This document shows positions 8,425 through 14,356 of a DNA stretch of 25,371 nucleotides, in pieces. The position numbers were made by a program, and so were the translations under genes. This DNA is from Desulfobacter curvatus DSM 3379 (GTDB lineage: Bacteria; Desulfobacterota; Desulfobacteria; Desulfobacterales; Desulfobacteraceae): assembly GCF_000373985.1 (NCBI RefSeq), contig NZ_KB893107.1, positions 1 to 25,371 of the forward strand, written 5' to 3'. The notes under the pieces were generated by a model. That model did not search any database, was not told where the DNA came from, and saw nothing but the letters and a program-made list of their open reading frames with translations. Each line of letters begins with the position of its first letter. Position 1 is the stretch's first letter.

Positions 8425-9090
8425 ATGAGGGCAATGGATCATTTGGACTCAGTTCCAACTCGTGGCAGAACTCTTGATTATGCAGCAGGGGTATATGATC
8501 TTCTGGAACCCTGGGTCATGTTCGGGCAACAGTCAAAAATTAATGCAGAGGTTATTGATGCACTAAATCTTCAAAAAGATAACCGGGTACTTGATGTCGG
8601 ATGCGGAACCGGTGTCGTGACAAGGGCCATTGCCGACAGACTCTCAAAAAAGGGCAATGGTATGGCCATGGGGATCGACGCGGCCGGTAAAATGATTTTG
8701 GGTGCCCGGAAGAAAAGGGGCGCGGATAATTGCCGGTTTGAAACCGCGGCGGCTGAAGATTTGCCGTTTGAAGATGAAAGCTTTGACAGTGCGGTTTCTA
8801 CGCTTTTTTTTCATCATATTCAGCTGGATTTAAAAAAAATTGCGTTCAAGGAACTATTTCGTGTGTTAAAACCGGGCGGACGATTGGTGGTCTGTGACAT
8901 GCATATCCCTGAAACGGCTTTTGGATGGCTTGTGGCACACACCTCCAGATGGATACTGTTTCAACCCCAGATCGGTGAAAATATCCGCGGCGTGCTTCCC
9001 GGCGTCATTGAGCAGGCCGGATTCACCCCGCCTGTGTTAGAAAAGACCTATCTTGGCTATATCAGTCTGTTTACAAGCTTTAAACCGTAA
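8425..9090 (+). CDS. Class I SAM-dependent methyltransferase, UbiE/Methyltransf_11 type
   Basis: The 221-residue protein carries the SAM-binding fold: motif I VLDVGCGTG (55-63), an acidic residue at the end of strand 2 (GIDAAGKM), LPFEDESFDSAVS (motif II region) and LKPGGRLVVCD (motif III). There is no signal peptide, so it is cytoplasmic. This subfamily methylates quinones, lipids and other small molecules, and the substrate cannot be assigned here. It is the first gene of a five-gene + strand run and lies 40 bases before an isoprenyl-synthase-like gene, so an isoprenoid-derived acceptor is a reasonable inference. AAGGAT precedes the ATG at 8425; codon 4 is an alternative start. Confidence 0.85.
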   Translation: MRAMDHLDSVPTRGRTLDYAAGVYDLLEPWVMFGQQSKINAEVIDALNLQKDNRVLDVGCGTGVVTRAIADRLSKKGNGMAMGIDAAGKMILGARKKRGADNCRFETAAAEDLPFEDESFDSAVSTLFFHHIQLDLKKIAFKELFRVLKPGGRLVVCDMHIPETAFGWLVAHTSRWILFQPQIGENIRGVLPGVIEQAGFTPPVLEKTYLGYISLFTSFKP

Positions 9091-9130
9091 ACATAATAAA
9101 ATCAGGCAGCCAAAGGAGATCAAATCCCGT

Positions 9131-10144
9131 ATGGCAATAGATTTTCAACAGTTCTCTATGATACAGGACGAATTGAGAAACGGTCTTTGCCTGTTTTGGA
9201 AAAAGGCGGCATATATCCTGTCAGACAGTGGCGTGGAACTTGTAATTCCGAAAAGAGATGACATTCGCATGCAAGATCATTTTTTTTCCCTGCTGTTTTT
9301 ATATGCCTATGTGAAAGCCGGGATTGATTCGCAAAAGCGAACCTTGTATGTGGCAGCCAACCAGTGTCTGAGAGGTATGGTCACCGGATGTGACAACCTG
9401 TTGGACCAGGAGTATAAGGTTACCCTTGAAACCGGACTTCCCAAAGAAGCGAAAATATTCAGGTCTGTTCTGGATATTATGGTATCTGACCGGGTGTTGA
9501 CCGAAATTATGTTTCATGGATTCTATGCGGACATTTTTACACTGGACCAGGTTAAATCTTCCGGGAAAATTTCCCTGGATGCATTGATTCGAAGCGGTGC
9601 CCAGGAAGCTGGGGAAGAAAAGGGAATTTATGAAATTCTACCGGCTAAATCCGTTTTAAATGATATTCACAGCATCAAAACAGGTCTGTTGTTCCAGGCA
9701 CCATGGGCGCTGCCGGACCGGTTCGAAGACAAACTGGATGCCGGCAATTGTGAAAAAATAAAAAAAGCGTTGTTCCGTATTGGGCTGGGCTGTCAGATTT
9801 TAGATGACCTGGTGGACCTGATTATCGATTTAAAAATGAAGCGCCATAATTACGTGGTCTCCCTTTTTTATGAATCGCAAAAAAAGGCATGTCTAAAATT
9901 CATCAATACAATTTGTGAGCATGGAGAAACCATTGATGGAAAAGGAGAGGTTTCAGCGCTGCAGCAGGCGTATCCGGATGTGTTCCGGTCCGCTGCCGAT
10001 CAGGCTGAAACCTACATCCAATCGGGGTGTCGGACGTTGTTCTCCGGCGGGCAGGAATCTATGATTCCATTTTGCGTTTCATTTTTGATCCAACGGATCG
10101 GTGCGCAATCCTATTTTGACAACCATCAGGTGGAACACGTCTGA
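9131..10144 (+). CDS. Class I isoprenoid (polyprenyl diphosphate) synthase-like enzyme
   Basis: The 337-residue protein has the hallmarks of trans-isoprenyl diphosphate synthases in the right order. The first Asp-rich site is weak (Asp88-Asn-x-x-Asp92 in CDNLLDQE). The KT motif is SIKTGLLF with Lys183-Thr184. The second Asp-rich site is strong: GLGCQILDDLVDL, with Gln222, Asp225, Asp226 and Asp229. Overall it diverges from housekeeping IspA/IspB and carries an unusual N-terminal extension. The start at ATG 9131 is chosen because AAAGGAGAT lies 10 bases before it; an in-frame ATG at 9053 inside the methyltransferase gene has no such site. The gene ends one base before the permease start. Alternatives are a prenyltransferase, a terpene-cyclase-like enzyme, or a catalytically altered homologue, since the first motif lacks one Asp. 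Confidence 0.7.
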   Translation: MAIDFQQFSMIQDELRNGLCLFWKKAAYILSDSGVELVIPKRDDIRMQDHFFSLLFLYAYVKAGIDSQKRTLYVAANQCLRGMVTGCDNLLDQEYKVTLETGLPKEAKIFRSVLDIMVSDRVLTEIMFHGFYADIFTLDQVKSSGKISLDALIRSGAQEAGEEKGIYEILPAKSVLNDIHSIKTGLLFQAPWALPDRFEDKLDAGNCEKIKKALFRIGLGCQILDDLVDLIIDLKMKRHNYVVSLFYESQKKACLKFINTICEHGETIDGKGEVSALQQAYPDVFRSAADQAETYIQSGCRTLFSGGQESMIPFCVSFLIQRIGAQSYFDNHQVEHV

Positions 10145-10145
10145 A

Positions 10146-11303
10146 ATGAATTTTTTTCTGTGGTTGAAAACGGCAGTTGCGTTCCTGGTAGAGAACAGGC
10201 GAACTACTTTTATCTTATGTTTTTTAATCAGCGTGGCCATCGGAACCCTGGTCTTTGTTATCAGCCTTGCCAACGGGATATCGGACATCATGGTCACCAA
10301 TTCGACCGGTATGTATTCCGGCCAGATTTCCGGCAGCAACCTGCCTTCAAGCATTCGTCCGGAGGAACTGAAAAAGCCTTTTGTAAACGCTGTCCTCCAG
10401 CGATACCAAATGCCTGGGACGATTATCCACCAAGATAGGAAAAGGCCGTTGGACCTTGTGGCCATTTATCCGGATCAGGAAAAAGCCCACAGTTTCTTTT
10501 ACAAAAAGGTCATAGCAGGCAGATTCCTTTTAAAAGGGCAAAAAGAGATTTTATTAAACCTTGAAACTGCTGAACGGATCGGTTCACGACCGGGTGATAC
10601 GATCATTGGACAGATTGGTGATCATCAATATACATTGAAAGTCGCAGGTATTTTCCAAACCGGGGTTGACAGCCTGGACCGGGCCCTGGCCTTTTGCCCG
10701 GTATTTGAAGGCCTCATTCTGCCGGAAACATGGCAGGCAGCGATTTTTATTAAAAGAGGAACCGATCTTTCATCTGCCATGTCGGACTTTGCCCGGTCCG
10801 GTTTAAAGATGGACGAATTGAAACCCTGGACTCAATTGATGCCGGACTTGACACAGCTTCTGGAACTCAACGACATTTGTGTCAACATCCTGGTGTTCAT
10901 CGTTCTTGGCGTTGTTTCGCTTGGATGCGCCGGTTCGTTTGCGATTTTTGTTGTCAGCCGCATCAAGGAATACGGTGTGCTGCGTGCAATGGGCGTGACA
11001 GGACTGGAAACCGGGATATTGATCTGCCTTCAGGTGATTTTAATGAATGTGGTCGCCTCGGCAGTCGGTGTGCTGGCCGGAATGCTGGCTGTATGGATTT
11101 TTGGCAGGAGTGGAATTGATCTGTCGGCATGGACGTCTCACAACAGATACTTTGCAGCAACTGCATTGATTTTTCCGAGATTGAGTATCGGTGCGGCAGC
11201 CATCCCGCCTGCCGTATCGTTGGGATTTTGTTTTATCGCCGCTGCCTGGCCGGTCTGGCTTGTTGTAAGCCAGAAGACCTGTGATATTATATCGAAGGGT
11301 TAG
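10146..11303 (+). CDS. ABC transporter permease, FtsX/MacB type
   Basis: The 385-residue protein has the layout of MacB/LolC-type permeases: one membrane helix near the N-terminus (about 20-43), a large periplasmic domain (about 44-240, MacB_PCD-like), then three helices at about 244-271, 289-320 and 355-377. The region after helix 2 (RIKEYGVLRAMGVTG) is the conserved cytoplasmic coupling loop of FtsX-domain proteins. Such transporters usually drive extrusion of lipids, lipoproteins or hydrophobic molecules from the outer leaf of the inner membrane rather than uptake. ATG 10146 lies just past the preceding stop (10142-10144). The ATPase gene follows 8 bases after the stop. The substrate is unknown; the isoprenoid context suggests a hydrophobic product. 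Confidence 0.85.
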   Translation: MNFFLWLKTAVAFLVENRRTTFILCFLISVAIGTLVFVISLANGISDIMVTNSTGMYSGQISGSNLPSSIRPEELKKPFVNAVLQRYQMPGTIIHQDRKRPLDLVAIYPDQEKAHSFFYKKVIAGRFLLKGQKEILLNLETAERIGSRPGDTIIGQIGDHQYTLKVAGIFQTGVDSLDRALAFCPVFEGLILPETWQAAIFIKRGTDLSSAMSDFARSGLKMDELKPWTQLMPDLTQLLELNDICVNILVFIVLGVVSLGCAGSFAIFVVSRIKEYGVLRAMGVTGLETGILICLQVILMNVVASAVGVLAGMLAVWIFGRSGIDLSAWTSHNRYFAATALIFPRLSIGAAAIPPAVSLGFCFIAAAWPVWLVVSQKTCDIISKG

Positions 11304-11311
11304 AATCGGAC

Positions 11312-11986
11312 ATGATCCAGTTAAAAGATCTTTCTAAAATTTATGCTAGGGGCAAAACCGCTGTTACCGTTTTGTCTGATGTTTCGTTCAGTGTTAATAA
11401 AGGGAAACTGGCACTGATTTTAGGCAAATCAGGCTCGGGAAAAACAACACTGCTGAATTGCATCGGTGGACTGGATCTGCCGCAAAAGGGAAGCGTGAGC
11501 TGCTTTGGAATAAGGGTGGATACACTTTCAGGCAGAAAACGGAACAATTTCCGGCGCCGGCAACTGGGTTTTGTTTTTCAATCCGGAAATTTAATAACTT
11601 GTCTGAGTGCCCGGCGTAACATAGAATTTCCGCTTATATTGAACAACTATTCCAGCGCACGGATTCAAGACCGGGTGGCCTTTTTGCTGAACCGCCTTGA
11701 TCTTGAAAATGTTGCAGATGCAATGCCGTCTTCTCTGTCCCGCGGCCAGGCGCAAAGGGTTGCTTTTGCCCGGGGGGTTGCCCATGGCCCGGGGCTGCTT
11801 CTGGCAGACGAACCCACTGCAAGCCTGGATACCCGGACCGGGCTCGAACTGATTCGCCTGATGAATGCGCTGTCAAAAGAGGAAAAAATCACAATGATTG
11901 TGGCGACCCATGATAAAGAGATCATTCCGTTTGCAGATTTGATTCTGCATCTTTCGGACGGGCGGATAACAGGAGAAAATCAATGA
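11312..11986 (+). CDS. ABC transporter ATP-binding protein, LolD/MacB family
   Basis: The 224-residue ATPase is complete: Walker A GKSGSGKT (38-45), Q-loop Gln90 in FVFQSGN, signature LSRGQ (142-146, a variant of LSGGQ), Walker B LLLADE (162-167), the D-loop SLD and the switch His200 in VATHDK. Its size and best likeness fit the LolD/MacB/FtsE group that pairs with FtsX-type permeases, and such a permease lies immediately upstream. The 3' end overlaps the cytochrome gene by four bases (ATGA at 11983-11986), so translation is probably coupled. No separate membrane-fusion protein or outer-membrane channel gene is present in the window. Confidence 0.93.
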   Translation: MIQLKDLSKIYARGKTAVTVLSDVSFSVNKGKLALILGKSGSGKTTLLNCIGGLDLPQKGSVSCFGIRVDTLSGRKRNNFRRRQLGFVFQSGNLITCLSARRNIEFPLILNNYSSARIQDRVAFLLNRLDLENVADAMPSSLSRGQAQRVAFARGVAHGPGLLLADEPTASLDTRTGLELIRLMNALSKEEKITMIVATHDKEIIPFADLILHLSDGRITGENQ

Positions 11987-12219
11987 AAGCAAAAATTTCT
12001 AAGATTTTATTGACCGGATTACTTTTTTTTGTCGCAGGATGCGGCCATTGGGCCTATCTGGGCGTCCATGGCACTTCCATCCGGCAGAAATGGGATGTCC
12101 ACGCAAATGTCGGGCAGACAGATGAACAATGTCTTGAATGCCATCATCCCGACAATGCACAAGGACCGGCCACGCCGCATCCGGATTTCACCGGCTGTTT
12201 GAAATGTCATAATGATTAA
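11983..12219 (+). CDS. Small dihaem c-type cytochrome lipoprotein
   Basis: The 78-residue precursor has a lipoprotein signal: Lys-rich start, hydrophobic LLTGLLFFVAGC and lipidation Cys20. The mature part is only 59 residues and carries two haem-attachment sites, CLECH (50-54) and CLKCH (72-76). His29, His40, His55 and His66 are possible distal ligands. It should be a membrane-anchored periplasmic or outer-leaflet electron carrier matured by the Ccm/Ccs system. It is the last gene of the methyltransferase/isoprenoid/ABC operon, starting inside the ATPase stop codon. A haem lipoprotein tied translationally to an FtsX-type exporter is unusual. The partner redox protein is not visible. Confidence 0.82.
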   Translation: MKAKISKILLTGLLFFVAGCGHWAYLGVHGTSIRQKWDVHANVGQTDEQCLECHHPDNAQGPATPHPDFTGCLKCHND

Positions 12220-12243
12220 TAGCAAATCCCTTAAAGGATGTTC

Positions 12244-12274
12244 GGCCTGGGGGCTGTTGAACAGACCCCAGGCC
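12244..12274. terminator. Strong hairpin after the cytochrome gene, terminator-like but without a T tract
   Basis: GGCCTGGGG (12244-12252) pairs with CCCCAGGCC (12266-12274). Inside, CTGTT (12254-12258) pairs with AACAG (12260-12264), giving about 14 base pairs. It starts 25 bases after the operon's last stop. No run of T follows on either strand, so it may act as an RNA-stabilising 3' end or a Rho-assisted end. Confidence 0.45.
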
Positions 12275-12295
12275 AAGATTATCGCATAACAGGAT

Positions 12296-12481
12296 TTAAT
12301 GAAAATATGCCAGGCTTGCTCTGAACTTTTTGTCTAAGGGCTGGACAAAATGTCCTTCTTCCTCTCTCTTTTTACCTTTTCCATGTAAATAGTGATAATC
12401 ATGGATGCCGTTGTCCCATCCAATTTTACCCCATTTTTCGGCCCAGTCTTCAATTTTGAATTTAAGGATATATTTTCTCAT
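12296..12481 (-). CDS. Small hypothetical protein (61 residues)
   Basis: I do not recognise this protein. It is very rich in Lys, Trp, Tyr and His (for example WAEKWGKIGWDNGIHDYHYLHGKGKK, residues 13-38 approximately), basic, without a membrane segment or CxxC. It is considered real because an AAAGGGG ribosome site lies about 7 bases before the ATG on the minus strand, a plausible promoter and a perfect inverted repeat sit just upstream, and it occupies otherwise gene-free space. It is transcribed towards the large hairpin at 12244-12274, which could serve as its end as well. The chance-ORF alternative cannot be ruled out without homologues. Confidence 0.5.
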   Translation of the reverse strand: MRKYILKFKIEDWAEKWGKIGWDNGIHDYHYLHGKGKKREEEGHFVQPLDKKFRASLAYFH

Positions 12482-12492
12482 AAGACACCCCT

Positions 12493-12559
12493 TTCGTGGC
12501 GATTACGAAATGACCATCCGGCCACGAACATAAAATAATCATTAAATGAGATATTGCAA
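12493..12559 (-). promoter_or_regulatory. Promoter with inverted-repeat operator before the small gene
   Basis: On the minus strand, TTGCAA (12559-12554) and TATTTT (12537-12532) are 16 bases apart. They are followed by a perfect 8-base inverted repeat, TTCGTGGC / GCCACGAA (12521-12528 with 12493-12500), that spans the expected transcription start and touches the ribosome site (12488-12494). The placement fits a repressor operator, or an RNA hairpin that hides the ribosome site. Confidence 0.4.
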
Positions 12560-12656
12560 AAGGTTCATTAGATTGAAATCAACTATAATTTCATGAAAAA
12601 AGCGGTATCCTATCTGTAATCTATGTCACCATTCTTGTAACGGCCGTATGGGCCTT

Positions 12657-14285
12657 TTACTTATAGCCGAGGCCTTCATCGTTTTTATGGCAGCCTTTTC
12701 GAATCATTGTAATGCTTTCCTCGGCCTCAGGTGCAATAATTGCGGTAATCCGCATATGATCTTCAAGAAAGGTGTCTGCCATCGGAACATGCTCTTTTCC
12801 GTCTAAAACATATCGAACCAGAAGACAACCGCTTGGAAGTCCGAGATCGCTTATCTTTTTTCCGGAAAAAAGAGACCCTTCTTCAATTTCAAAATCGAAA
12901 AGTATGGGTTCGGTTAAATTCAACCCACTTCCGTCACGATCAAGATCCCGCTCAAGCAAGGTTTCATAAATAGGTAGATTGTTCATCGTTTCCGCAACCG
13001 CGTATGCACAAAAACAACTTACAAGCAAAGGCAGCATCTGTTGATAACTGCCGGTCATTTCAACGATCAGGGCTACACCGGTCAGGGGGGCACGAACGAT
13101 GGCGCAAAAATAGGCAGCCATTCCAACAACGGCGAAGACTGCCGGCTCCGTCACAATTGACGGGGCCACATACTGAGAGGCATAGCCCACTGCAAAGCCC
13201 AAAAGCGCCCCAAGCGACAAAAGGGGAGAAAAGATGCCTCCTGAAGCACCGGTACTGTAGCTGGTCGTTGCCAGAAAAAAACGAAAAACAAAAAAAAGAG
13301 GAATTGAGAAAAAGGCAAAATTACCGGCCAGAACTACTTCGGAAAGGGCATGACCGCTTCCAATAGCAATGGGGGAAAACCAGCCCACCAATCCGGTTAC
13401 GGCGCCAATAAACGCAGCAACACCGAGTTTTTTCTTGCCTTTAAACAGATCAAACAGATTGAGGGTCCCGATCAGGCTCCGGTTATATAAAACCCCCAAT
13501 AATCCGGCCACAAAACCAAGCAGAACAAAGAAAGGCAACGATGCGATGGAAAGCGCCGGGTAATTGGGGACCATAAACGACATCCGGCCGCCAGAGAAGT
13601 AGCGTACCACGATATCGGCAATAGCCGCCGCAAGAAAGACCGCTCCAAACACAAGAGGATGAAAATCACGTTGTATTTCTTCAAGAACAAACATCACGCC
13701 CGACAACGGGGCATTGAAGGCTGCGGCAAGTCCGGCACCTGCCCCGGCACCGATGAGTGTTCGTTGCTCCCGGGGTTTGACTTTAAAAAAGGTAGAAACG
13801 GCCTTGCCCACGGCACCACCCATCTGGACGGTTGGTCCTTCACGGCCAAGCGCTAACCCGCTGCCTATGGACAGAATCCCGGAAATGAATTTAACAGGCA
13901 GGACCCGTGACCATTTCAAGGTTCGCAAACGGTTCATGACTGCTTCAATGTGAGGAATACCACTGCCACTCGTTTCAGGGGCATAGCGGCGAACGATGAA
14001 AACGGATACCCCGGCACCCATGGCACCGAATAATACCGGGAATATCCATCCCCACTCAGGGTATTGGGTGGACCATATGATCAGGGTATTTCTCAGTTTG
14101 TCCGCGGCTTCAATAAATGTACTGAAAAATGCGGAAACAAGGCCGGCGCCCAGCCCGACCAGGGCTGCAAGGGGAAACAGGTTTCGGCGCTGCCGCCTGG
14201 TCTGGATGCCCTTTTGAATTTCGGAACGGGTTGCCGGCTCTGCAGATGAGGCGGAATAATCTTTGATGGTTTTTTTGGTGGGCAT
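12657..14285 (-). CDS. ClC-family chloride/proton antiporter with C-terminal TrkA-C-like domain
   Basis: The 542-residue polytopic protein has all three ClC selectivity signatures: GSGIP (107-111), GREGP (147-151, gating Glu149) and GGIFSP. The internal proton glutamate is kept (Glu203 in LEEIQRDF, as in E. coli CLC-ec1), so proton-coupled exchange is predicted rather than a passive channel. The pore tyrosine is probably in LPIYETLL. Instead of CBS domains, the last ~85 residues (about 455-535: FEIEEGSLFSGKKISDLGLPSG onwards) look like a TrkA-C/RCK-C ligand-binding domain. It lies 71 bases downstream of the nucleotidyltransferase fusion on the same strand and may share its transcript. Roles in acid or ion balance are typical of the family. 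Confidence 0.93.
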   Translation of the reverse strand: MPTKKTIKDYSASSAEPATRSEIQKGIQTRRQRRNLFPLAALVGLGAGLVSAFFSTFIEAADKLRNTLIIWSTQYPEWGWIFPVLFGAMGAGVSVFIVRRYAPETSGSGIPHIEAVMNRLRTLKWSRVLPVKFISGILSIGSGLALGREGPTVQMGGAVGKAVSTFFKVKPREQRTLIGAGAGAGLAAAFNAPLSGVMFVLEEIQRDFHPLVFGAVFLAAAIADIVVRYFSGGRMSFMVPNYPALSIASLPFFVLLGFVAGLLGVLYNRSLIGTLNLFDLFKGKKKLGVAAFIGAVTGLVGWFSPIAIGSGHALSEVVLAGNFAFFSIPLFFVFRFFLATTSYSTGASGGIFSPLLSLGALLGFAVGYASQYVAPSIVTEPAVFAVVGMAAYFCAIVRAPLTGVALIVEMTGSYQQMLPLLVSCFCAYAVAETMNNLPIYETLLERDLDRDGSGLNLTEPILFDFEIEEGSLFSGKKISDLGLPSGCLLVRYVLDGKEHVPMADTFLEDHMRITAIIAPEAEESITMIRKGCHKNDEGLGYK

Positions 14286-14356
14286 TTGAAATTCCGTGTC
14301 AGTCCGGTTTAAATAAAGTTCATATTCCTATTATGTGTAAAACGCTATTGATCCAA

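Noticed and set aside
9053..9130. Upstream in-frame extension of the isoprenyl-synthase-like gene
   Set aside because: It overlaps the methyltransferase C-terminus and lacks a ribosome site, while ATG 9131 has AAAGGAGAT at good spacing.
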